A stretch of DNA of 42,618 bases from an uncultured Clostridia bacterium (GTDB taxonomy: Bacteria; Bacillota; Clostridia; Christensenellales; Aristaeellaceae): the NCBI GenBank assembly GCA_934647165.1, contig CAKUFA010000018.1:1-42618 (forward strand). The letters run 5' to 3'. The notes beneath the pieces are model-generated. The model was not told the origin of the DNA. It did no database searches and worked only from the letters and a program-made list of their open reading frames with translations. How positions within the stretch are numbered: position 1 is the first letter of the stretch; each line of letters opens with the position of its first letter. The translations under genes were made by a program, and so were the position numbers. Shown here piece by piece: positions 15,645 through 23,074 of this stretch.

Positions 15645-16867
15645 TGGAGCTGCTTTGCCCGGCAGGCAACATGGAGGCACTCGGCGCGGCGCTGCATTTC
15701 GGCGCGGACGCCGTGTACGGCGGCATGAAGCGTTTTGGTCTGCGCGCTTTTGCAGGAAATTTTGATGAAAAGCAATTGCAGGCAGCCGTGAGCGCAACCC
15801 ATCAGGCAGGAAAAAAGTTCTATCTGACGATGAACGTTTTCCCCTTTGACGACCAGATGGACGCTTTTGTGGCTGGCGCGCGCGTGGCCATGGCCTGCGG
15901 GGTAGACGCGGCCATTGTGAGCGATTTGGGAGCGATTGCCCGCCTGCGCAGGGAATTGCCCGGCCTGCCCCTGCATGTGAGCACACAGGCCAGCACGGTG
16001 AACAGCGATGCGGTGGCCGTGTATCATGACATGGGATGCGCACGCGTTATCCTTGCGCGGGAGGTGAGCATCGAGCGCATGGCGGACATTCACAGGCGTG
16101 TGGGGGATGAAATTGAGCTGGAATGCTTTGTGCATGGTGCGGCCTGCATGGCGTATTCCGGTCGTTGCCTGCTCAGCGCGGCGCTGACCGGGCGCAGCGG
16201 CAACCAGGGCGAATGCGCTCAACCCTGCCGCTGGCAGTATGCAGTGATGGAGCAGAAACGCCCCGGCGAATATCTGCCAGTGTGCGAGGATGAAAACGGT
16301 ACATATATCTTCTCGGCGAAGGATTTGAACCTGCTGCCGCTGCTGCCGAGGCTGCGCGACGCGGGGGTGGCCAGCCTGAAGATTGAGGGTCGGATGAAGA
16401 CGGAATACTATGTGGCAACGGTGACCAGCGTGTATCGCCGGGCGCTGGACAAGCTGGAAGAGAGCGATGAGGCTTTCGATGCGGCACTGCCTGCCATGCT
16501 CGAGGAGCTGCAATGCGCCAGCCATCGGGACAGTGACACGGGCTTTGCTTTAGGTCGCCCGCAGCATCCCGGCGGTGCTGAGGGATTTCATCAATCCCGG
16601 GAATATGTGGCACGGGTCATGGAAGCGGCATTGCCGGGGGAAGAGGCTCGGCTGATGCTGAAAAATCGCTTTTGCGCAGGCGACAGGATGGAGCTTTTGA
16701 CGCCGGCCGGTGTGATGCCAGTGGAAGCAACGAGCTTTGTGCGTGAAAAAACAGGAGAGCGGCTGGATACGCTGGGTATTGCGGGAGAGACAATCCGCAT
16801 GCAGCTGCCGTGTGCGGTCTCCGCAGGCGATATCCTGCGAGGCCCCGTGCGCAACCATCGTTTGTGA
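15641..16867 (+). CDS. U32 family peptidase (TrhP/YrrO-like)
   Basis: 408 residues starting MMELLCPAGNMEALGAALHF, then FGADAVYGG, LHVSTQASTVNSDA, ARVILAREVSIERM and the core ECFVHGAACMAYSGRC...SGNQGECAQPCRW that defines U32, followed by SAKDLNLLPLLPRLRDAGVASLKIEGRMK. A small C-terminal beta domain follows. Related proteins (TrhP, RlhA) are needed for hydroxylation of tRNA uridine 34 or of 23S rRNA rather than being proven peptidases. In B. subtilis the mltG-yrrM-yrrN-yrrO order is conserved; here the methyltransferase and one of the two U32 genes are missing and this gene follows mltG directly. Confidence 0.92.
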   Translation: MMELLCPAGNMEALGAALHFGADAVYGGMKRFGLRAFAGNFDEKQLQAAVSATHQAGKKFYLTMNVFPFDDQMDAFVAGARVAMACGVDAAIVSDLGAIARLRRELPGLPLHVSTQASTVNSDAVAVYHDMGCARVILAREVSIERMADIHRRVGDEIELECFVHGAACMAYSGRCLLSAALTGRSGNQGECAQPCRWQYAVMEQKRPGEYLPVCEDENGTYIFSAKDLNLLPLLPRLRDAGVASLKIEGRMKTEYYVATVTSVYRRALDKLEESDEAFDAALPAMLEELQCASHRDSDTGFALGRPQHPGGAEGFHQSREYVARVMEAALPGEEARLMLKNRFCAGDRMELLTPAGVMPVEATSFVREKTGERLDTLGIAGETIRMQLPCAVSAGDILRGPVRNHRL

Positions 16868-16918
16868 AAAGGATCACCCAAATGCGATCTGCCGGTGCGA
16901 TTTGCCATTCGACACGGC

Positions 16919-16947
16919 TTGAAAACAGGTGCATTCTATGATAAGAT
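16919..16947 (+). promoter_or_regulatory. Promoter of rex-vanW
   Basis: TTGAAA (16919-16924), 17 bp, TAAGAT (16942-16947) with TG one base upstream. The -10 sits in the loop of a perfect inverted repeat, CATTCTAT-gataag-ATAGAATG (16932-16953). Confidence 0.65.
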
Positions 16948-16950
16948 AGA

Positions 16951-16968
16951 ATGTGAAACAATTCACTT
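16951..16968. promoter_or_regulatory. Rex operator (ROP) in front of rex
   Basis: ATGTGAA-ACAA-TTCACTT (16951-16968) matches the Rex consensus TTGTGAA-N4-TTCACAA at 11 of 14 positions with the exact 4-bp spacer. It lies 3 bp past the -10, so bound Rex would block its own transcription until NADH rises. Confidence 0.85.
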
Positions 16969-16996
16969 GCGCTTTTGGGCGGATGGAGGTACGGAC

Positions 16997-17629
16997 ATGG
17001 CAGGGTATGTATCAGACGCAGTCATTCGGCGTCTGCCAGGATATTACCGGCATTTGCGAGAGCTGGAAGCGGCAGGCGTTACGCAGATTTCCTCGCAGGA
17101 GCTGGGCAGAAGGATGCAGCTGACCCCTTCCCAGATTCGGCAGGATATCAACTGCTTCGGTGGGTTTGGCCGACAGGGATATGGCTACAAGGTCAGTGAT
17201 TTGAAAATGCACATTGGCGAAATTCTCGGGCTGGACAAGATGCACAGGATGATTATCCTGGGTGTGGGCAATATCGGCAGTGCTGTGGCCAAATATCCCA
17301 CCTTTGCCCGGGAAGGCTTTGAAACCATCGCCATGTTTGACGTAGACCCGGAAAAAATCGGCACCAGGGTGGGCAATGTGCCGGTGTATCCCATGGATGA
17401 ATTGGAGAACTTTATGGGCGACAACAAGGTGGATGTGGCTGTGCTGGCCGTGCCTGCCAAGGCGGCGCAGAGCACCATGGACAGGCTTGCGGCATGCAAT
17501 GTGAAGGCCGTTTGGAACTTTGCGCCCACGGATCTTCGCCACCCTGAACAGATGATAGTGGTGAACGTGCACCTGAGCGACAGCTTGCAGATCCTGTCCT
17601 ACAAGATGGCGCACGCGGAAGAGGCATGA
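16997..17629 (+). CDS. rex: Redox-sensing transcriptional repressor Rex
   Basis: 210 residues. N-terminal winged helix (VIRRLPGYYRHLRELEAAGV ... ISSQELGRRMQLTPSQIRQDINCFGGFGRQGYGY) followed by a Rossmann domain with GVGNIGSAVA and FDVDPEKIG, and the C-terminal domain-swap helix LSDSLQILSYKM. Rex senses the NADH/NAD ratio and represses fermentation and respiration genes. The ATG at 16997 has GGAGGT upstream; earlier in-frame starts would lie across the promoter and operator. A matching Rex box lies between promoter and start. Confidence 0.97.
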   Translation: MAGYVSDAVIRRLPGYYRHLRELEAAGVTQISSQELGRRMQLTPSQIRQDINCFGGFGRQGYGYKVSDLKMHIGEILGLDKMHRMIILGVGNIGSAVAKYPTFAREGFETIAMFDVDPEKIGTRVGNVPVYPMDELENFMGDNKVDVAVLAVPAKAAQSTMDRLAACNVKAVWNFAPTDLRHPEQMIVVNVHLSDSLQILSYKMAHAEEA

Positions 17630-17649
17630 CGGACGGAGGACAGACATAC

Positions 17650-19410
17650 ATGGAGCAAACCCCACGCGGACGGCAGGATCGCGGTTCGATTCCACCTTTG
17701 TACGAAGGCAATGGCGAAGAAGTACGCATCCACTACCGCAGCAGGGCAGAGCGCCAGGCGGGATTTGAACGGAATGGCGCTGTCCGCGGGGCAAGCGCAC
17801 CGATAAGGCAGCCACTTGGCAGAAGTGAAGAATTACGCCAGCAGCAGGAGGCGCGTTATTTCAGCGCCCAGGACGATGGTTGGAATGAGCAGCCGCATAA
17901 AAAACCACGCAAAAAGAAAAAGCACAGTGCAGCTGCCACGGTTGCGTGGACGATGCTGAGCATATTGTGTCTGCTTTGCATTGGCGCGCTGGCACTGCTG
18001 GTAGCACCGCAGCTGTGGGGTGTGCAGTATGCAACGTTGCCCAACTATGCCTTTGCCAACGGCACGGTGATTTCATTGGACAATGAAGCCTATAGCCGCT
18101 ATCGCGCGGCAAGGCAGTATATGAATACCGGCACCATCTACCGCGGCGTGACCATTGACGGGGTGGATGTGGGCGGCATGACCAAGGAAGAGGCGACCCA
18201 GGCGGTCAGCCGTGTGAGCGCCACAGAAGGCTCAAGCTTCCAGATTACGGTCAACATCGGCAACCAGAGCTGGAGTATTGATTCCGGCAAGGTGCCCATG
18301 ACACGCAACATTCAGGAAATGGTGGAGAAAGCCTACGCTTATGGCCGGAGCAATACAACGACCATCCGCGGCACCGATGTTACGCCCTTTCAGGAGCGTC
18401 TGAACGCTGTGTCCGCCTTGCAGGCAAACCCGGTGAAGCTCACCACTGCCGTGACTTATGACCGGGAGACCATCCGCGCCATGACGGACAGCATCGCCGC
18501 TTATGTGAGCCATGATGCGGTGAACGCTTCCGTGGCCACGTTCGACTTCACCACACGTTCCTTCACTTTCAACAGCGATACCAATGGCGCCTATGTCAGT
18601 GCCACGGAGCTGTACGATCAGGTGATTGCGTGCCTGGACGCCGGCAATGTGAATGCAACGCTGAACATCGAGCCGGAGGTTCTCCTGGCGGAAACCACCA
18701 AAGCGGAACTGATGAACTCTTTCCGCAAGGTGTCAAGCTATACAACGGATACCACCAAGGACAGTAACCGCAACAACAACATCCGCCTGTCAGCGGAGGC
18801 TATCAACGGTGTTACCGTGCTGCCGGGAGAAACCTTCTCCTTTAATGAAACAACCGGGCAGCGAACTGCCGCAAAGGGCTATAAGGAAGCCACCGCCATT
18901 TCCGGCGGACAGAGCGTGCCTGAGGTGGGCGGCGGCGTGTGTCAGACGAGCTCCACGCTGTTCAATGCAGTGGCGCGAGCCAATTTGGAAATTGTATACC
19001 GCAGTCCGCATGCATGGCCATCCTCCTATGTGCAGAAAGGCATGGACGCGACGGTCAACTGGCCGAACCTGGATTTCAAATTCCGCAACAATACGGATTG
19101 GCCGGTGTTCATTGTTGCATATTATGAAAACCGCAAGGTGACGGTGGAGCTGTACGGAATGAGCCTGGGCGATGGGGTCACCATTGACCTGGAATCTGAG
19201 GTGACGCGCACCATTCAGGCGCCGGAGGGAATCAAGTATGTACAGAATACGAGCATGCAGGCAGGCACCAGCAAACGCACGGTGAAAGCACGCACCGGCT
19301 ATGAGGTGGACACCTATCAGGTGTGGTACCAAAATGGAAAGGAATTCAAGCGAGAGCTGCTGTGTACGTCCAAATACAAAGCCTATCAGGAAACGGTGGA
19401 ATACAACTAA
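17650..19410 (+). CDS. VanW family membrane-anchored protein with peptidoglycan-binding and G5-like regions
   Basis: 586 residues from the ATG at 17650 (GGAGG upstream). Layout: about 90 residues of charged, disordered cytoplasmic head ending in a basic cluster, one membrane helix (about 95-118), a PG_binding_4-type region (about 150-370), the VanW domain (about 385-500; INGVTVLPGETFSFNETTG, GGGVCQTSSTLFNAVARANL, SPHAWPSSYV) and a C-terminal G5-like beta region (about 515-580). VanW is an accessory domain first seen in vancomycin-resistance clusters; its biochemical role is unclear. No other van gene is near, so this is probably a general cell-envelope protein. An ATG overlapping the rex stop (17626) is possible but lacks a ribosome site. 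Same operon as rex. Confidence 0.9.
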   Translation: MEQTPRGRQDRGSIPPLYEGNGEEVRIHYRSRAERQAGFERNGAVRGASAPIRQPLGRSEELRQQQEARYFSAQDDGWNEQPHKKPRKKKKHSAAATVAWTMLSILCLLCIGALALLVAPQLWGVQYATLPNYAFANGTVISLDNEAYSRYRAARQYMNTGTIYRGVTIDGVDVGGMTKEEATQAVSRVSATEGSSFQITVNIGNQSWSIDSGKVPMTRNIQEMVEKAYAYGRSNTTTIRGTDVTPFQERLNAVSALQANPVKLTTAVTYDRETIRAMTDSIAAYVSHDAVNASVATFDFTTRSFTFNSDTNGAYVSATELYDQVIACLDAGNVNATLNIEPEVLLAETTKAELMNSFRKVSSYTTDTTKDSNRNNNIRLSAEAINGVTVLPGETFSFNETTGQRTAAKGYKEATAISGGQSVPEVGGGVCQTSSTLFNAVARANLEIVYRSPHAWPSSYVQKGMDATVNWPNLDFKFRNNTDWPVFIVAYYENRKVTVELYGMSLGDGVTIDLESEVTRTIQAPEGIKYVQNTSMQAGTSKRTVKARTGYEVDTYQVWYQNGKEFKRELLCTSKYKAYQETVEYN

Positions 19411-19413
19411 TCA

Positions 19414-19440
19414 AGGGCTGCTGCATGGCAGCTCTTTTTT
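19414..19440 (+). terminator. Terminator of rex-vanW
   Basis: AGGGCTGC-tgcatg-GCAGCTCT stem (one G-U pair) followed by TTTTTT, directly after the vanW stop. Confidence 0.85.
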
Positions 19441-19548
19441 ATATTTTATTTTATTTTTTTGATGTTTCATGTTGCAAAAACAGGGTAAAGTAATAACATG
19501 CCAATGAAAATCCGGGAAAAACCCGGGAAAGAGGAGGAAAAAATCCCT

Positions 19549-20061
19549 ATGAAAAAAGTTTTCTGCCTGCTGTTGACCCTGTGCCTGATGCTGCCCCTGT
19601 TCGCCATGGCTGACGATGCAATTGCCATTGGCCAGACCGACTATGCGGCCCATGGCACCAAGTGCTTTGCTGTGCTGACTGTGGCTGTGCAGGGCGACAA
19701 GATTGTTGCTGCCTACATTGACGAATTCCAGTTCATGGATGCGGCCACGGCTCAGGGCGTGCCGAACAGCGATGCTGACTTTGGCAAGAGCTATCCCGAA
19801 GGCAAGGTGCTGGCCTCCAAGAAGACCAACGCTGCCCTGTACAGCGAGAATATGAAGAAGGCTGGTTCCACCGTGGCGCTGGATGTGAACTACGCCGCCA
19901 TCGAAGAGTTTGTCACCGGCAAGACCATTGCTGAGCTGGAAGCTGCCATCGAAGGCAAGACCGCTGAGGAAATGGTGGACGCCGTATCCGGCTGCACGCT
20001 GGTGGATACCCTTGGTTATGTGAAGGGACTGCTGGAAGCGGCCAAGTCTGTGGCGAAGTAA
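19549..20061 (+). CDS. Small exported protein, FMN-binding-like
   Basis: 170 residues with a clear signal peptide (MKKVFCLLLTLCLMLPLFAM-A). The mature part reads AHGTKCFAVLTVAVQGDKIVAAYIDEFQF ... KTAEEMVDAVSGCTLVDTLGYVKGLLEAAKSVAK. The end SGCTLVDT resembles the SGAT(S/T) flavinylation motif of FMN_bind domains, and the 'xVxGDKIVxxxIDE' strand also fits, but the match is loose and no lipobox cysteine follows the signal peptide. GAGGAGG precedes the ATG at 19549; a leader hairpin CCGGG-aaaaa-CCCGG lies upstream. Single gene between the vanW terminator and a MITE-like element. Codon use suggests high expression. Best described as an exported protein of unknown function. Confidence 0.72.
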   Translation: MKKVFCLLLTLCLMLPLFAMADDAIAIGQTDYAAHGTKCFAVLTVAVQGDKIVAAYIDEFQFMDAATAQGVPNSDADFGKSYPEGKVLASKKTNAALYSENMKKAGSTVALDVNYAAIEEFVTGKTIAELEAAIEGKTAEEMVDAVSGCTLVDTLGYVKGLLEAAKSVAK

Positions 20062-20102
20062 GATCGGGTGTGGACGGGCAATCCGTCTGCAAGCGAGAAA
20101 AA

Positions 20103-20363
20103 GGAAAGGGAGAGGCAGTTTGCCTCTCTCAGACTGTCGACAAACCCTATGAGAAGGTGTCGGAGGGGCATCATGCCCCTCTGACTGGGATTCGTATCGA
20201 CCGGCTATGCCGGTCGGGCGGGGTGGTTTCGGCCAAAGGCGAAACCATTCCTTCCATTTTTCACGGCCGTCAGCTCTGCTGACAGTGAAAAATGCAAACT
20301 CGACAAAGTGGTAAAGCCACTTTGTCGACACGCTGGGAGAGGTAGTTTGCCCCTCCCTTTTCC
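20103..20363. mobile_element. MITE-like palindromic element with imperfect terminal inverted repeats
   Basis: The left end (20103-20143) reads GGAAAGGGAGAGGCAG ... CAGACTGTCGACAAA; the right end (20321-20363), read on the other strand, GGAAAAGGGAGGGGCA ... CAGCGTGTCGACAAA. The arms of about 40 nt are near-identical and each is itself a hairpin. Internal hairpins follow one another: GAGGGGCA-tca-TGCCCCTC, CGACCGGC-tat-GCCGGTCG, GGTTTCGGCC/GGCGAAACC and GTGG-taaa-CCAC inside CGACAAAGTGG/CCACTTTGTCG. It has no coding capacity and fills the gap between two convergent genes, ending 10 bp from the ybaK-type stop. A non-autonomous mobile or REP-like element is the best reading; no target duplication was established. 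Confidence 0.72.
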
Positions 20364-20373
20364 TATGGATGCA

Positions 20374-20871
20374 TTACGGGACATCAAGAAAAATTGGTTT
20401 TGTGCCAAGTGTTGGCACAACCTGATTCCAGAATACAGGCTGATCGAACACAACGGTGGCCGTGTTATCGCATGGGTGAAAGGCGATTTTGGCTGTTTGG
20501 CGCACAGCGTTGTCTACCGCAAAAACGATGCTGTGGTCAACGTCATACCACAACCCCATAGGGTTCAGGCTGCCGCTGCGCAGCTGAAGGCGCTCCAACA
20601 GGCATTCCTCAGGCGCGAAACTCAAACGGGATACACCCAGAAGCTTGCTTACATCCGCCGTGCGAAAATGCTTGCCGGCCAGCGTCACATAAAGATAAAA
20701 TGCCGTTTGCTGACGATTGCACAGCAAGATGTTTTTGCAAATGGTTACATCCGCATTGGCAAAGGGCAGGGCGAGACAGTCCTCCATGGTGAAAGCCGCG
20801 GGATGTTCATAGGTCTCGTGCGGGATATGCAGAACGTTTAATTTTTGCAGCACTGCGGCTTTGTTGCTCAT
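20374..20871 (-). CDS. YbaK/ProX-type aminoacyl-tRNA deacylase
   Basis: 165 residues starting MSNKAAVLQKLNVLHIPHET. It shows the INS/YbaK editing fold: HPAAFTMEDC, ADVTICKNILLCNRQQTAFYLYVTLAGKHFRT, ADVSKLLGVSRLSFAPEECL, SLNPMGLWYD and VFAVDNAVR. The 'KNLLL' lysine and the 'G(S)xxPxG' loop are features of free-standing prolyl-tRNA editing proteins (ProX, PrdX) that hydrolyse Ala-tRNA-Pro or Cys-tRNA-Pro. The ATG at 20871 has AAAGGAA upstream; a start at 20976 would overlap the phosphofructokinase promoter. Divergent from that gene. Exact tRNA substrate not assignable. Confidence 0.86.
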   Translation of the reverse strand: MSNKAAVLQKLNVLHIPHETYEHPAAFTMEDCLALPFANADVTICKNILLCNRQQTAFYLYVTLAGKHFRTADVSKLLGVSRLSFAPEECLLERLQLRSGSLNPMGLWYDVDHSIVFAVDNAVRQTAKIAFHPCDNTATVVFDQPVFWNQVVPTLGTKPIFLDVP

Positions 20872-20923
20872 GATGTGGCAGTTCCTTTCTGTTGGGGAGA
20901 ACGTGAAAAAGGCGCGTTTTCCC

Positions 20924-20952
20924 TTTTCATTTGCGTGCACGCATGGTATAAT
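20924..20952 (+). promoter_or_regulatory. Promoter of the phosphofructokinase gene with palindromic spacer
   Basis: TTTTCA (20924-20929), 17 bp, TATAAT (20947-20952). The spacer contains the perfect 12-bp palindrome TGCGTGCACGCA (20932-20943), a candidate operator. Confidence 0.65.
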
Positions 20953-20996
20953 AGACCAGAAAGTTTGTGAAATCAAGTGGAGGAGGCGCTTTTTTG

Positions 20997-22067
20997 ATGA
21001 AAAAGAGAATAGGCATCCTGACCAGCGGCGGCGACTGCCCGGGGCTAAACGCGGCGATTCGCGGTGTGACCCGTGCAGCTTATGAAATGTTTGATGCGGA
21101 AATCATCGGCATCCACGACGGCTATCGCGGTTTAATCGAAGGCGATTATCAGGTGATGAACCGCGAGCAGTTTTCCGGAATCCTCACCCTTGGCGGCACG
21201 ATCTTGGGCACGGCGCGCACGCCCTTCCGCAACATGCGTGTGATTGGTGATGACAATGTGGACAAAGTGGCTGCGATGAAGAAAACATATCGCGACCTGA
21301 AGCTGGACTGTCTGGTGACCCTTGGCGGCAACGGTACCCACAAAACGGCAAACCTGCTGAGCGAGGAAGGACTGAATGTCATTGGACTGCCCAAAACCAT
21401 TGACAACGACCTGTATGGGACGGACTTTACCTTTGGCTTCCACACGGCCATGGACATTGCAACCGATGTGATTGACCGCATCCACACCACGGCAGCGAGT
21501 CACGGCCGCTGCATGGTTATTGAAATCATGGGCAACAAGGCTGGCTGGCTAACGCTGTATTCCGGCGTGGCAGGCGGCGCGGACGTGATCCTGATTCCTG
21601 AAATTCCCTACGATATCAAGAAGGTTGCCAAGGTGGTGGAGGCGCGTGCCAAGTCCAACAAGGGCTTCACCATCATTGCCGTGGCGGAGGGCGCTATGGA
21701 CAAAGAAGAAGCCAAGATGAAGAAAAAGGAGCGCGAAGCAAAGCGCGCGGCGGAACATTTCTCTGCCAGCGCGTATGTGGCGCAGCAGCTCACGGAGCTG
21801 GTGGGCGTGGAGGCGCGCAGCGTGGTACCCGGGCACATCCAACGCGGCGGTGCACCCAGCGCGTATGACCGCGTGCTGTCCACACAGTTTGGCGTGCATG
21901 CCGCGGAACTCATCCGTGACAATGTATACGGCGTGACAGTGGCACTGAAGAACAACAGCATTACTCACAACCTTCTGAAAGATGTTGCGGGCGTACCCAA
22001 GCTTGTGCCTGCCGACCATCAGATGGTTGCCACAGCCCGCATGATGGGTATTTCCATGGGCGACTGA
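20997..22067 (+). CDS. 6-phosphofructokinase family, GGNGT subfamily
   Basis: 356 residues, cytoplasmic. It phosphorylates fructose 6-phosphate in glycolysis. Visible: ILTSGGDCPGLNAAIRGV (ATP loop), LGGTILGTARTPF, LPKTIDNDLYGTDFTFGF with catalytic Asp136, EIMGNKAGWL and PGHIQRGGAPSAYDRV. The phosphoryl-donor loop reads LGGNGTHKTA (about 109-118) where the classical ATP enzyme has GGDGS and pyrophosphate enzymes GGDD: the magnesium-binding Asp is replaced by Asn while Gly113, marking ATP use, is kept. Donor (ATP or pyrophosphate) is therefore uncertain. It is also longer than the 320-residue B. subtilis enzyme, through a lysine-rich insertion near KMKKKEREAKRAAEH. GGAGGAGG lies upstream of the ATG at 20997. 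Confidence 0.93.
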   Translation: MKKRIGILTSGGDCPGLNAAIRGVTRAAYEMFDAEIIGIHDGYRGLIEGDYQVMNREQFSGILTLGGTILGTARTPFRNMRVIGDDNVDKVAAMKKTYRDLKLDCLVTLGGNGTHKTANLLSEEGLNVIGLPKTIDNDLYGTDFTFGFHTAMDIATDVIDRIHTTAASHGRCMVIEIMGNKAGWLTLYSGVAGGADVILIPEIPYDIKKVAKVVEARAKSNKGFTIIAVAEGAMDKEEAKMKKKEREAKRAAEHFSASAYVAQQLTELVGVEARSVVPGHIQRGGAPSAYDRVLSTQFGVHAAELIRDNVYGVTVALKNNSITHNLLKDVAGVPKLVPADHQMVATARMMGISMGD

Positions 22068-22084
22068 AACGCAGTGCATTGCAA

Positions 22085-22126
22085 AGAAAGAGGAACCTGC
22101 CCCTCGGGTGCAGGTTCTTCTCTTTT
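22085..22126 (+). terminator. Terminator of the phosphofructokinase gene
   Basis: AGAGGAACCTGC pairs with GCAGGTTCTTCTCT across a short loop, followed by TTTT. Confidence 0.85.
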
Positions 22127-22188
22127 ATGGCCGCGGCCGCTGGTAAGGGGGAAGAAGATGCTTTTTTCCAGCCTGGGCTGAAAACCTG

Positions 22189-22217
22189 TTGGTTTTTTGG
22201 GAAAAGGATGTTATACT
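22189..22217 (+). promoter_or_regulatory. Promoter of the gntR gene
   Basis: TTGGTT (22189-22194), 17 bp, TATACT (22212-22217). The leader of about 90 nt contains GGACG-tctgt-CGTCC (22275-22289), a possible self-operator. Confidence 0.62.
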
Positions 22218-22314
22218 AGGTATGATTGGTGGCTTTGCGCTCACGGCAAGGGGCGGAGGGCTTCCTGCACAACAGGACGTCTGTCGTCCCGGCAAACGGA
22301 GGTGCTTGGATCAC

Positions 22315-23034
22315 ATGAAGAAGCAGATCCTTGATTCGGACAGCTACAGCCCGCTGTATAAGCAGCTGATGCAGAAGCTGAGGAACGATATTGCCAGCGG
22401 CGTTTATCCGGTGCACAGCCGCATTCCTTCCGAACAGGAGCTATGCGAAATCTATGGCGTCAGCCGGGTGACGGTTCGAAAAGCACTGCTGGAATTAACC
22501 CAGGAAGGGCTGCTGAAACGGCACCAGGGGAAGGGTACCTTTGTAGGCATGCCTCGCATTCGCAAGGATTTGCGGGGAATGAACAGCTTCCACGAAGCAT
22601 GCCGGATGATGGGCTGCAAACCAGGCGCCAAGGTGGTGCATGCCGCCATGGTGCACGCAACACCGGAGGATCGTGCCGAACTGATGCTGCCGGACGAGTG
22701 CGCCGAAGTGGTGGAAGTTGTGCGTGTGCGTTTGGCGGACGACATGCCTGTCATGCTGGAAAACAACCATTTCCCGCCTAGGTATGCGTTTTTGCTGACG
22801 TGTGATTTGGGTGAATCGCTGTACACATGCTTGCAGGATCATGGTGAAGAAGCGGCGCAGGGCATCCATGATATTTCCCTGTGCTATGCGACGGCTGCTC
22901 AGGCACGCCTGCTGGACGTTGCGCCCGGCGATGCGCTGCTGAATCTGCATGAGGTGGTGTTCAACCAGCATGGTCAGCCGCTGCATATTTCGAGCCAGGT
23001 GATCCGCGGCGACCGTTTTACCTTCCGCATTTGA
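22315..23034 (+). CDS. GntR family regulator, HutC type with UTRA domain
   Basis: 239 residues starting MKKQILDSDSYSPLYKQLMQ. The winged helix is clear (LRNDIASGVYPVHSRIPSEQELCEIYGVSRVTVRKALLELTQEGLLKRHQGKGTFV), followed by a UTRA ligand-binding domain (SFHEACRMMGCKPGAKVVHA ... VVEVVRVRLADDMPVMLENNHFP ... LLDVAPGDALLNLHEVVFNQHGQPLHISSQVIRGDRFTFRI). Such repressors usually sense sugar phosphates or amino-acid derivatives. GGAGGTG lies 10 bp before the ATG. It heads a probable operon with the NYN-LOTUS and GT8 genes, none of which points to an obvious ligand. Confidence 0.93.
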   Translation: MKKQILDSDSYSPLYKQLMQKLRNDIASGVYPVHSRIPSEQELCEIYGVSRVTVRKALLELTQEGLLKRHQGKGTFVGMPRIRKDLRGMNSFHEACRMMGCKPGAKVVHAAMVHATPEDRAELMLPDECAEVVEVVRVRLADDMPVMLENNHFPPRYAFLLTCDLGESLYTCLQDHGEEAAQGIHDISLCYATAAQARLLDVAPGDALLNLHEVVFNQHGQPLHISSQVIRGDRFTFRI

Positions 23035-23074
23035 CGGAGGAAAATCCCTATCCGAAAGGACGGATGAAACTGAT

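Noticed and set aside
16862..16879. Second Rex-like site at the end of the U32 gene (TTGTGAA-N4-ATCACCC)
   Set aside because: Only one half matches well and it overlaps the U32 stop codon upstream of the promoter; too weak to claim.
20103..20363. CRISPR array or tandem repeat
   Set aside because: The repeats are inverted and differ from one another; there are no regular direct repeats with spacers.
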